From the NCBI RefSeq assembly GCF_900454895.1, contig NZ_UGTA01000001.1, positions 1 to 64,000 on the forward strand: a stretch of 64,000 bases of DNA, in the 5' to 3' direction. Each line of letters starts with the position of its first letter. Position 1 is the first letter of the stretch. The stretch is from Phocoenobacter uteri (GTDB lineage Bacteria; Pseudomonadota; Gammaproteobacteria; Enterobacterales; Pasteurellaceae). The position numbers and the translations under genes were made by a program. The notes under the pieces were generated by a model. The model was given only the letters and a program-made list of their open reading frames with translations, did not search any database and was not told the DNA's origin. This document shows, piece after piece, positions 9,996 to 18,184 of this stretch.

Positions 9996-10049
9996 AAGCG
10001 GTCATTTTTTTATAAAAATTTGCAAATTCATTGCAAAAAATGACCGCTT
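9996..10049. repeat. Inverted pair of uptake sequences between gltB and gltD
   Basis: AAGCGGTCATTTTTT at 9996-10010 is repeated in perfect inverted form at 10035-10049, giving 15-base arms around an AT-rich centre with TTTGCAAATT. The arms contain the Apl-type uptake core. The hairpin could act as a partial terminator between two genes whose products form one enzyme. Confidence 0.8.
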
Positions 10050-10097
10050 AGAAAATAAAGTGACCTATTAAAATTAAGAACAGTATTAGGAATAACT

Positions 10098-11507
10098 ATG
10101 GCACAGCAGGGAAATATTTATCAATTTATCGATTTAAACCGCAACGATCCACCGAAGATCTCATTGCATAAACGTAAACAGCAGTTTATCGAAATTTATC
10201 AAATTTTTGACGAACCTCAAGCACAATCCCAAGCGGATCGCTGTTTGGGGTGCGGAAATCCATATTGTCAGCACAAATGCCCCCTTCATAATAATATTCC
10301 CAACTGGTTAAAATTAACCTATGAAGGACGTATTATTGAAGCGGCGGAGTTGGCTCACGAAACCAATACATTGCCTGAAATCTGCGGACGCGTTTGCCCA
10401 CAAGATCGCTTGTGTGAAGGCTCTTGTACGTTAAATGCGGATTTTGAAGCGGTAACAATCGGCAGTATTGAAAAATATATTACGGAAACTGCCTTTGAAA
10501 TGGGCTGGCGACCAAGGGTTAAAAATATCCTCCACTCGGGTAAAAAAGTCGCCGTTATTGGCTCAGGACCTGCGGGACTAGGCTGTGCGGAGCAACTGAT
10601 TAAAAACGGTGTCTCGGTTACGGTGTATGAACGCCAGCCAGAAATTGGAGGCTTGCTGACTTTTGGCATTCCCTCTTTTAAATTAGAAAAAAGCGTGATG
10701 ACACGTCGCCGTGAAATTTTTAGCGAAATGGGGATTGAGTTCAAATTAGGCGTAGAAATCGGCAAAGATATGCCATTAGAACGTTTGGTGGAAGAGTATG
10801 ATGCGGTGTTTATGGCGGTGGGAACGTATCGAAGTATCAAGGCTAATATTCCTAATGAAACTGCACAGGGTGTCTATTCTGCATTGTCATTTTTAATCGG
10901 TAATACCAAAAATGTGATGGGCTTGGAAACCGATGAATTTGTATCCTTAAAAGATAAAAAAGTCGTGGTACTGGGCGGTGGCGATACGGCGATGGACTGC
11001 GTGAGAACGGCACTTCGTCAGCAAGCGAGGGACGTGATTTGTGCTTATCGCCGTGATGAAAAAAATATGGCGGGTTCAAAAAAAGAAGTCCAAAATGCCA
11101 AAGAAGAGGGCGGAAAATTCCGCTTTAATGTGCAGCCATTGGGCATTAAAACCAATGAAGTAGGGCAAGTTATCGGTATTCAAATGGCACAAACACAGCT
11201 TGGTAAACCTGATGCAACAGGGCGTCAGCGTGCTGAGATTATCGCAGGTAGTGAAGAAATCATTGAATGCGATGCGGTGATTATTGCCTTTGGTTTCTCG
11301 CCGAGTGCAATGCCATTTTTAGAAAGCGTGGGGATTGAAGTGGATGCTCGAGGACGCATTCAAACCACAGGGCAATATCAACAGCAAACCAGTAACCCCA
11401 AAATTTTTGCAGGGGGTGACATCACGCGTGGCTCTGACCTTGTGGTAACGGCAATTATGGAAGGGCGAGAAGCGGCACAGGGAATTTTAGATTATTTGAA
11501 TGTGTAA
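10098..11507 (+). CDS. gltD: Glutamate synthase [NADPH] small (beta) subunit
   Basis: GltD passes electrons from NADPH through FAD and iron-sulfur clusters to GltB. The 469-residue product has the N-terminal Cys motifs for 4Fe-4S clusters (CLGCGNPYCQHKCP near 49-62 and CGRVCPQDRLCEGSC near 96-110), an FAD-binding Rossmann motif (VAVIGSGPAGLGCAEQL) and a second nucleotide-binding motif for NADPH (KVVVLGGGDTAMDC). Length matches the family. It lies 108 bases after gltB, with a GGAATA ribosome binding site. Confidence 0.97.
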   Translation: MAQQGNIYQFIDLNRNDPPKISLHKRKQQFIEIYQIFDEPQAQSQADRCLGCGNPYCQHKCPLHNNIPNWLKLTYEGRIIEAAELAHETNTLPEICGRVCPQDRLCEGSCTLNADFEAVTIGSIEKYITETAFEMGWRPRVKNILHSGKKVAVIGSGPAGLGCAEQLIKNGVSVTVYERQPEIGGLLTFGIPSFKLEKSVMTRRREIFSEMGIEFKLGVEIGKDMPLERLVEEYDAVFMAVGTYRSIKANIPNETAQGVYSALSFLIGNTKNVMGLETDEFVSLKDKKVVVLGGGDTAMDCVRTALRQQARDVICAYRRDEKNMAGSKKEVQNAKEEGGKFRFNVQPLGIKTNEVGQVIGIQMAQTQLGKPDATGRQRAEIIAGSEEIIECDAVIIAFGFSPSAMPFLESVGIEVDARGRIQTTGQYQQQTSNPKIFAGGDITRGSDLVVTAIMEGREAAQGILDYLNV

Positions 11508-11520
11508 TTTGTGATTTGAT

Positions 11521-11575
11521 AAGCGGTGAAATTTTTATAAAAATTTGCAAAAACTGATAAAAAAAATGACCGCTT
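11521..11575. repeat. Inverted uptake-sequence pair after gltD
   Basis: AAGCGGT at 11521-11527 and ACCGCTT at 11569-11575 form the arms, with the linker ATAAAAATTTGCAA between. It lies just after gltD and before the glnA promoter region and may end gltBD transcription. Confidence 0.65.
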
Positions 11576-11674
11576 CATCAGAAAAAAACTATCGAAAATT
11601 TAATTAAACAAAGACTTGATTTTATAAACAATAATGAATAAATTATATTAAAACTAACCAATAAGGAAGCAATT

Positions 11675-13090
11675 ATGTCAAATGCAGCAGTGCAAAATGT
11701 ATTTAAACTTATAGAAGAAAATGATATTAAATTTGTTCTTCTTCACTTTACCAATATTAAAGGTTTTGAACACGGTGTTTCTTTGCCAGTCAGTGCCGTA
11801 GATGAAGATTTATTTGAAGAAGGTAAAATGTTCGATGGCTCATCTGTTGAAGGCTGGAAAGCCATCAATAAAGCCGATATGTTGTTAATGCCAATTCCTG
11901 AAAGTGCAGTGGTTGATCCTTTTGCACAAATTCCAACTTTATCAATTCGTTGTAGTATTTATGAACCAACGACAATGCAATCTTACGATCGTGACCCTCG
12001 TTCAATCGCAATGCGTGCGGAAAATTATTTAAAATCAACAGGGATTGCGGATACGGTATTATTCGGTCCTGAACCAGAGTTTTTCCTCTTTGATGATGTG
12101 CGTTTTAGCAATAAGATGAATGGTAATTCTTATGTGGTTGATGATATTGAAGGGGCGTGGAATACCAATAAAAAATATGAAGATGGCAATAACGGCTATC
12201 GTCCATTAGTTAAAGGTGGCTACTGTGCCGTTGCACCAAATGATTCTGCTCACGATATTCGCTCTGAAATGTGTTTATTATTAGAAGAAATGGGCTTAGT
12301 GATTGAAGCACACCATCACGAAGTGGCGACAGCGGGGCAGAATGAAATTGCGACTAAATTTAATTCATTAACTTTAAAAGCCGATGAAACCCAAATTTAT
12401 AAATATATTGTGAAAAATGTTGCTCTAGAGCACGGTAAAACGGCGTGTTTTATGCCAAAACCAATCACAGGTGATAACGGTTCTGGAATGCACTGTAATA
12501 TGTCATTAAGTAAGGATGGTCAAAATATCTTTATGGGTGATAAATATGCAGGGCTTTCTGAAACGGCATTATACTACATTGGTGGAATCATTAAACACGC
12601 CAAAGCTTTAAATGCGTTTACCAACCCTTCAACCAACTCGTATAAACGTTTAGTTCCAGGTTTTGAAGCACCGGTATTATTGGCTTATTCAGCAAGTAAC
12701 CGCTCAGCATCAATTCGTATTCCTGCGATTACGAATCCAAAAGCAACACGTATCGAAGCACGTTTCCCTGATCCATTAGCAAACCCATACTTAGCTTTCT
12801 CAGCCTTGTTAATGGCGGGCTTAGACGGAATTTTAAATAAAATCCACCCAGGTGATGCAATGGATAAAAATCTTTATGATCTTCCTCCAGAAGAATTAAA
12901 AGATATTCCTGCGGTAGCTGGTTCATTAGGTGAAGCATTGGATTCATTAGAAAAAGATTATGAATTCTTAACGCAAGGTGGCGTATTCTCAAAAGCGTTT
13001 ATCGAGACCTTTATTGGAATGAAACGCAAAGAAGTCGAGCGTTTAAATATGACGCCACACCCTGTGGAATTTGAGATGTATTACGCGTAA
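11675..13090 (+). CDS. glnA: Glutamine synthetase, type I
   Basis: GlnA makes glutamine from glutamate, ammonium and ATP as a dodecamer; with GltBD it forms the GS-GOGAT cycle. The 471-residue product has the N-terminal beta-grasp motif (FDGSSVEGWKAI), the catalytic motif GPEPEFFLFD, the ATP site (KPITGDNGSGMH), and the adenylylation-loop Tyr401 (NLYDLPPEE), so it is the type that can be controlled by adenylylation. Ribosome binding site AAGGAAG. Single gene: glnL/glnG do not follow; instead a terminator and the convergent potC follow. Confidence 0.98.
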   Translation: MSNAAVQNVFKLIEENDIKFVLLHFTNIKGFEHGVSLPVSAVDEDLFEEGKMFDGSSVEGWKAINKADMLLMPIPESAVVDPFAQIPTLSIRCSIYEPTTMQSYDRDPRSIAMRAENYLKSTGIADTVLFGPEPEFFLFDDVRFSNKMNGNSYVVDDIEGAWNTNKKYEDGNNGYRPLVKGGYCAVAPNDSAHDIRSEMCLLLEEMGLVIEAHHHEVATAGQNEIATKFNSLTLKADETQIYKYIVKNVALEHGKTACFMPKPITGDNGSGMHCNMSLSKDGQNIFMGDKYAGLSETALYYIGGIIKHAKALNAFTNPSTNSYKRLVPGFEAPVLLAYSASNRSASIRIPAITNPKATRIEARFPDPLANPYLAFSALLMAGLDGILNKIHPGDAMDKNLYDLPPEELKDIPAVAGSLGEALDSLEKDYEFLTQGGVFSKAFIETFIGMKRKEVERLNMTPHPVEFEMYYA

Positions 13091-13105
13091 GAGTAAGCAT
13101 ATAAA

Positions 13106-13142
13106 AACCCCGTTAATTTTTTAAGATTAACGGGGTTATTTT
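13106..13142. terminator. Bidirectional terminator glnA / potC
   Basis: AACCCCGTTAAT at 13106-13117 pairs with ATTAACGGGGTT at 13126-13137 (12-base perfect arms), followed by a T-rich run. It lies between the convergent genes glnA and potC. Confidence 0.93.
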
Positions 13143-13154
13143 TATTTCTTAATT

Positions 13155-13922
13155 TTAAACTTTTTTCTTACTGACGATCTGACTTAATACAATCAGTATC
13201 AATGAGAAAATAATCATTAAGGTTGCAAGAGCGTTTACTTCTGGGGTTACCCCTGTTTTCACTAATGAGAAGATTTTAAGTGGTAAAACTTCATAGCTCA
13301 CGCCTGTTACAAACGATGAGATAACCACATCATCAAGAGAAATTGTAAAGCTTAATAACCACCCTGACACTACCGCTGGTAGAATCAATGGGAAGATGAT
13401 TTTACGTAAAATCGTAAATTCACTCGCACCCAAATCTCTCGCCGCATCAAGCATTTTTCCGTCAAAATCACTCAATCTTGATGAAACGGTTACTACCACA
13501 TAAGGTAGACAGAATGTGATGTGTGCAAAGAGTAGTGACCAAAATCCTAACGCCATTCCCACAAACATAAAGAGTGCAAGGAATGAAACTGCCATAACGA
13601 TATCTGGCGACATCATTACGATAAATAGCATTCCGCCCACGAACTGTTTGCCTCTGAAACGGTAGCGATATAACGCAATCGCGGTTAAGCCACCGATGAT
13701 TGTTGCGACCGTTGCCGCAAAAAAGGCAATAGTTACTGAGTGAAATGCAGATTGCATTAAGGTATCATTACTAAATAAACGTTCATACCATTTTAAGTCA
13801 AAGCCTTTCCAGTGCAGACCGTAGCGATCCGCATTGAATGAATTTACAACTAAAATGATAATCGGAATATATAAAAACGCATACACGCTGAGACTAAAAA
13901 GGCTTTTTAATACTTTTTTCAT
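13155..13922 (-). CDS. potC: Spermidine/putrescine ABC transporter permease PotC
   Basis: PotC is one of two inner membrane permease subunits of the polyamine importer. The 255-residue product has about six membrane segments and the EAA-type cytoplasmic loop (DAARDLGASEFTILRKIIFPLILP) that contacts the ATPase. Start and potB stop overlap as TAATG, which indicates translational coupling. It is the last gene of potABC; potD, the binding protein that usually follows, is absent because the convergent glnA lies next. Confidence 0.95.
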   Translation of the reverse strand: MKKVLKSLFSLSVYAFLYIPIIILVVNSFNADRYGLHWKGFDLKWYERLFSNDTLMQSAFHSVTIAFFAATVATIIGGLTAIALYRYRFRGKQFVGGMLFIVMMSPDIVMAVSFLALFMFVGMALGFWSLLFAHITFCLPYVVVTVSSRLSDFDGKMLDAARDLGASEFTILRKIIFPLILPAVVSGWLLSFTISLDDVVISSFVTGVSYEVLPLKIFSLVKTGVTPEVNALATLMIIFSLILIVLSQIVSKKKV

Positions 13923-14782
13923 TAGCTTAACTCCACCTTTTTATTTAATAATTTATTTGCACGGTAGTAAATATAAATCATCACCGCCATTAGCAAGGTT
14001 AATGCAACGCTGATTGCTGAACCAAACGGCCAGTTTCGCGTTACTAAGAATTCACTCTTAATCACGTTACCCACAAGCAAGACTTTTGCCCCACCTAATA
14101 GGTCAGCCACGTAGAACATTCCCATTGCTGGTAGTAATACTAATAAACAGCCTGCCACAATACCTGGCATTGTTAACGGTAAAATCACACGTAAAAAACG
14201 TTGTACACCGTTAGCACCTAAATCTTTTGCCGCTTCTAATAGGCGATTATCTAATTTCTCAATCGAAGAATAGAGGGGTAAGATCATAAATGGGAGCAAA
14301 ATATACACCAAGCCAATGATAACTGCCACTTCGGTATTCAGAATACGAATTGGGCTATCGATGACACCGATGGAAAGCAATGCTGTATTTAAAATACCTT
14401 TTACGCCTAAAAAGATTTTCATACCATAAATACGGATAAGTGAGTTTGTCCAGAAAGGTAAAATCACTAAAAAAAGTAAAAATGGACGATATTTTTTAGG
14501 GCATTTTGCAATTAAAAATGCAAAAGGATAGCCCACTAATAAACATAATATTGTGGCGATCCCTGACATATATAGCGAGTTCCACAATACTTTTGAGTAT
14601 AGTGGATCGATTAAACGCTTGTAGCTGTCTAATGAGAATGTAAATTCAACAAGATTACTGCTATCTTTGGTCATTACACTGGTGACAAAAACCAGTAAGT
14701 TTGGCACTAATACAAAAAAGACCAACCAGACAAAAATAACAGCGATTGTTGCTTTTTGAAATTTATTACTGGTTAGTTTCAT
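13922..14782 (-). CDS. potB: Spermidine/putrescine ABC transporter permease PotB
   Basis: Second permease of the polyamine importer, 286 residues with about six membrane segments and the loop EAAKDLGANGVQRFLRVILPLTMPG. An ATG at 14809 in the same frame would add nine residues, but the start at 14782 gives MKLTSNKFQKATI, similar to the E. coli PotB N-terminus, and has a GGAGG sequence upstream; the upper start has no clear ribosome binding site. The gene overlaps the end of potA by 17 bases. Confidence 0.93.
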   Translation of the reverse strand: MKLTSNKFQKATIAVIFVWLVFFVLVPNLLVFVTSVMTKDSSNLVEFTFSLDSYKRLIDPLYSKVLWNSLYMSGIATILCLLVGYPFAFLIAKCPKKYRPFLLFLVILPFWTNSLIRIYGMKIFLGVKGILNTALLSIGVIDSPIRILNTEVAVIIGLVYILLPFMILPLYSSIEKLDNRLLEAAKDLGANGVQRFLRVILPLTMPGIVAGCLLVLLPAMGMFYVADLLGGAKVLLVGNVIKSEFLVTRNWPFGSAISVALTLLMAVMIYIYYRANKLLNKKVELS

Positions 14783-15881
14783 CGTTAAGTACAACCTCCC
14801 AACCTTCATACCAAGTTAATGCCACTTTTTGACCGATAGAGTGATCGATATTTGGATCGTCTTCATTAAAGAATTCGCTTACCAAAACTTTCATTCCGTT
14901 ACGATCAAGCATTACGTTTGTTTCTAGGGTCATCCCTTTATAGGTACGGTTTGTTACGTGTCCGATAACCGCTTTTGCACTTTCATTTTCATCAAGCTCT
15001 TCAATCACGATATCTTCTGGACGTAATAAAACGTTGAGTTTTTGCCCTTCAACAACAGGAAGTTTGGTGTGAATATCACAAATTCGTCCTTCCACGTTTG
15101 CTTTTACTGTTTTTGGATCAGTTCGCTCAATAACGGTTGCGTTGAATACGTTAATTTCACCGATAAAGCGTGCAATAAACAAGGTTTTTGGCTCTTCATA
15201 AATTTCACGAGGTGTACCGTCTTGCTCGATGTTTCCTTCATTCATTACGATGATACGATCTGACATTGTTAATGCTTCTTCTTGATCGTGAGTCACGAAA
15301 ATAAAGGTAATCCCAAGCTGACGTTGTAATTCTTTTAATTCATTTTGCATCTCTTTACGCAATTTATAATCTAATGCAGAAAGAGATTCATCAAGTAATA
15401 ACACTTTTGGTTTATTCACCACAGCACGTGCAATAGCAATACGCTGTTGTTGTCCACCTGAAAGTTCACTTGGTTTACGGTTCGCCATTTGATCTAAACG
15501 AACCATTTTTAACGCTTCCATTACACGAGGTTTAATTTCTGCATTTGGTACTTTTTGCATTTTTAAGCCAAAAGCCACATTCTCAAAAATTGTCATATGA
15601 GGGAAAAGAGCATAACTTTGAAACACCGTGTTCACGTGCCTATGTTCTGCTGGAATATTAGTAATATCCTCGCCATCAAGCTTAATCGTTCCACCATTTG
15701 GATCTTCTAAACCGGCAATTAAACGTAAAACCGTCGTTTTACCACAACCAGAAGGCCCTAGGATGGTTAAAAACTCACCATTGTTAATGGTAAGATCGAA
15801 GTTTTCTATGATAGTTTTATCGCCGTAACTTTTGGTTAATGAGCGTAATTCAATGATGGGTTTTTGATTTGACTTTTCCAT
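14766..15881 (-). CDS. potA: Spermidine/putrescine ABC transporter ATP-binding protein PotA
   Basis: PotA is the ATPase that drives PotBC. The 371-residue product has Walker A GPSGCGKT, the ABC signature LSGGQQQR, Walker B VLLLDE and the switch His in FVTHDQEEAL, followed by a C-terminal TOBE-type regulatory domain (about 270-371). Length is close to E. coli PotA (378). It is the first gene of the potABC operon; the upstream spacer holds an uptake-sequence pair. Confidence 0.95.
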   Translation of the reverse strand: MEKSNQKPIIELRSLTKSYGDKTIIENFDLTINNGEFLTILGPSGCGKTTVLRLIAGLEDPNGGTIKLDGEDITNIPAEHRHVNTVFQSYALFPHMTIFENVAFGLKMQKVPNAEIKPRVMEALKMVRLDQMANRKPSELSGGQQQRIAIARAVVNKPKVLLLDESLSALDYKLRKEMQNELKELQRQLGITFIFVTHDQEEALTMSDRIIVMNEGNIEQDGTPREIYEEPKTLFIARFIGEINVFNATVIERTDPKTVKANVEGRICDIHTKLPVVEGQKLNVLLRPEDIVIEELDENESAKAVIGHVTNRTYKGMTLETNVMLDRNGMKVLVSEFFNEDDPNIDHSIGQKVALTWYEGWEVVLNDETNQ

Positions 15882-15984
15882 CTACTGTTGTTTCCCCCTT
15901 AATGATTGAGAGTGTGTGAACAATTACAAACGCAAATAAAAAGCGTCTGTGTGGTTAAAATAAAAGCGGTTAATGATATAGGTA

Positions 15985-16038
15985 AAGCGGTCAGATTTAA
16001 AGAAAAATTTGCAAATTTTTATAAAAATATGACCGCTT
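15985..16038. repeat. Inverted uptake-sequence pair upstream of potA
   Basis: AAGCGGTC at 15985-15992 and GACCGCTT at 16031-16038 are inverted around AATTTGCAAATTTTT. A third partial copy AAAGCGGT lies at 15963-15970. The structure lies downstream of the flavin reductase gene (minus strand) and could end its transcript before potA. Confidence 0.65.
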
Positions 16039-16112
16039 CATCTCATTTCTAAAATACCAAATGGCAGGCACCTTGATGCCTTTTCCTATTTTATTTTTAT
16101 AATAAAATAGAA

Positions 16113-16676
16113 TTATTTATTTTTTTCAACTAATTCAACGAATTGGTTGATGTAACCTTGTAAGAAGTCACGTGTTTTATCGTTATTGATATTGCCCGCT
16201 TCATCTAATAAAGTTGGCGAATTTCCTAAAAAGATTTCAGGTTGTCCTGTTAATGGCATATCAAAGTATGACAGTGCTAAACGAAGGTTTTTCTGTGCTG
16301 AATAACCGCCCATTTTACCCACTGAATGGCTGATGATACCTGCTGGTTTATTTTTCCACGCAACGTCAGCATTTGGTTTTGAACCAATATCCACCGCATT
16401 TTTTAAACACGCAGGGATAGTACGGTTGTTTTCAGGTGTAACGAATAATACACCATCAGAAGATTTAATGGTTTCTCTGAATGCGGTGTAGCTTTCTGGT
16501 AATGGGAAATCTGTTTCATTTGCATCATCGTAATCAAAGTTATAAAGCGGTAAATCGCCGATTTCATAGATAGCAACGTCATAGTTTTCAGGAAACATTT
16601 TCATTACATTTAATGCCATTTTTCTTGCCACTGAGGCTTTACGTAAACTGCCTACTAATACAGTAATTTTAGTCAT
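16113..16676 (-). CDS. NAD(P)H-dependent FMN reductase family protein
   Basis: A 187-residue flavodoxin-like protein of the NADPH-dependent FMN reductase / quinone reductase family (ChrR/YieF type). The N-terminal phosphate loop VGSLRKASVARKM (about 7-19) and the FVTPENNRTIPACLKNAVDIGSK region are typical FMN-binding parts. These soluble enzymes reduce quinones, azo compounds or chromate and limit redox cycling; the substrate here cannot be read from sequence. Ribosome binding site AGGAG. It appears to be a single gene. Confidence 0.85.
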   Translation of the reverse strand: MTKITVLVGSLRKASVARKMALNVMKMFPENYDVAIYEIGDLPLYNFDYDDANETDFPLPESYTAFRETIKSSDGVLFVTPENNRTIPACLKNAVDIGSKPNADVAWKNKPAGIISHSVGKMGGYSAQKNLRLALSYFDMPLTGQPEIFLGNSPTLLDEAGNINNDKTRDFLQGYINQFVELVEKNK

Positions 16677-16800
16677 AATAGATACTCCTATTGATAAATG
16701 TGAGGTGTTAATCGTTGATTAACGCGGATTTGTTTCCTAATAATACACTAACCACAAAAATTTTTCACAATTTTCATATAATCACGAATAAAATTTAACA

Positions 16801-17265
16801 TTAAACAACAGGTCGTTGACGATAAAATAATAAACCTGGTAAGGCTAATCCAAATACTAATGCACCAAGTAAAAAGCCCGTTTGAATAAAATTATCAATC
16901 ATTTGGGTAAATAATTCCTGAGAGCTGCCATAATGATGAATTTGTACCACAGCAATCATTGCACGATAGGCCGGCACACCTGGAATCATCGGGATAATTG
17001 CAGCAACGGTAAAAACTTTTGGATGGGCGAGATAATGTTTTGCTAGGTGTACGCCGATAAAACCAATCAAAGCTGCGGCAAAAAATGTGGCAAAAACAAG
17101 CGGAATTTCACAATGGATTAAAAAGGTTCTAAAAGCGTGTCCGATTGCCCCAAGCACCGCACAATATTTTAGGGCATTTTCAGGCACATTAAAAATAAGG
17201 GCAAACCCCACCGCAGGAATGGCAGCAAAAAACATATCATCAATTAAATTTAGTAGCAGTTCCAT
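16801..17265 (-). CDS. yjjB: ThrE-family exporter, small subunit (YjjB-like)
   Basis: A 154-residue membrane protein with about four segments and the motif IPMIPGVPAYRAM, which marks the C-terminal half of the ThrE threonine/serine exporter fold (DUF3815). In E. coli the equivalent YjjB pairs with YjjP and takes part in succinate export. Strong ribosome binding site GGGGAGGAAAC. It begins one base after the stop of the YjjP-like gene, so the two are co-translated. Confidence 0.88.
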   Translation of the reverse strand: MELLLNLIDDMFFAAIPAVGFALIFNVPENALKYCAVLGAIGHAFRTFLIHCEIPLVFATFFAAALIGFIGVHLAKHYLAHPKVFTVAAIIPMIPGVPAYRAMIAVVQIHHYGSSQELFTQMIDNFIQTGFLLGALVFGLALPGLLFYRQRPVV

Positions 17266-17266
17266 A

Positions 17267-18061
17267 TTAGTTTCCTCCCCAGCTATGAATTTGTAGCAAA
17301 CTTAGGGCGAACACAATGCCAATGCACGCCCCAAAAGTCAGCACTGTAGCTAATGTCCAGCGTCCTATCCCCATATTGATATAGCCTTTTAAAATATCTG
17401 CGAGGGCGTTGATCAGGGGAAATCCTGGCACGAGTAGCAATACACTTGACGCGAGGGCGATTTCAGGGCTATTACCAATTTGATATTTTAATGCCAAACC
17501 TGAAATAATGGAGCCAACAAAGGCGGTGATTGCAAACACGATAATATGGTTATAATGATATTTCACCAGTTCTTGACGAATAAACATTGCGATAGAGGAT
17601 GCTATAAAGGTAATCCCAAAAATCGCCCAGTCGCCCCCTGCTAAATGGGAGAAACAGGCACAGGATAAGCCCACCATAAGAATCACCAAATAACGATTAT
17701 ATTTTTTGGGTTTGACGCGTTCTAAATTTTGGCGTACTTGGTGGATATCAAAAATTTTATGTTCTGCGGTGATCACAATATGTGACACTTCGGTCACAAC
17801 GTGCATATTGATCCCTTTATCCAAGTTGCGGCGTACGGTAGTGATGCAGTTATCTTTGTACAAAGTGGTAAGCATTACGCCGTTCGTCGTTAAAACGCAT
17901 TCCACGCTATCAACGCCTAACGCCAATCCGAGCCTTGTCGCCATTTGCACCACTAAGGTACTTTCTGCACCGTGTTGTAATAACAAGAGTGCGGTTTTGA
18001 TTGATAAACGAGTGATTTCTCGTTGCCGTTGGATTTCTCCCTCTGAGAGTGTATTTGTCAT
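17267..18061 (-). CDS. yjjP: ThrE-family exporter, large subunit (YjjP-like)
   Basis: This 264-residue protein has a cytoplasmic N-terminal part (about 1-115) followed by about five membrane segments (DUF1212), including LLLVPGFPLINALADIL, the partner motif to that in YjjB. I chose the ATG at 18061 because GAGGAAATTT precedes it; an in-frame start four codons earlier lies upstream of that ribosome binding site. With the next gene it forms a two-part version of the ThrE amino acid or dicarboxylate exporter. Substrate unknown here. Confidence 0.88.
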   Translation of the reverse strand: MTNTLSEGEIQRQREITRLSIKTALLLLQHGAESTLVVQMATRLGLALGVDSVECVLTTNGVMLTTLYKDNCITTVRRNLDKGINMHVVTEVSHIVITAEHKIFDIHQVRQNLERVKPKKYNRYLVILMVGLSCACFSHLAGGDWAIFGITFIASSIAMFIRQELVKYHYNHIIVFAITAFVGSIISGLALKYQIGNSPEIALASSVLLLVPGFPLINALADILKGYINMGIGRWTLATVLTFGACIGIVFALSLLQIHSWGGN

Positions 18062-18121
18062 AAATTTCCTCATAAAATTAAACTGAGGGAAATTTTAATC
18101 TCAATAGATTTTTATACAATA

Positions 18122-18170
18122 AAAAAGCAGTCAAATTTTGTAAAAACTCAACAAAATTTGACCGCTAACA
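18122..18170. repeat. Inverted repeat with degenerate uptake core after BCCT gene
   Basis: AAGCAGTCAAATTTTGT (one mismatch to the uptake core, from 18126) is inverted as ACAAAATTTGACCGCT (to 18166). It lies downstream of the BCCT transporter gene (minus strand) and likely ends it. Confidence 0.6.
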
Positions 18171-18184
18171 AAAATGTTATAACA

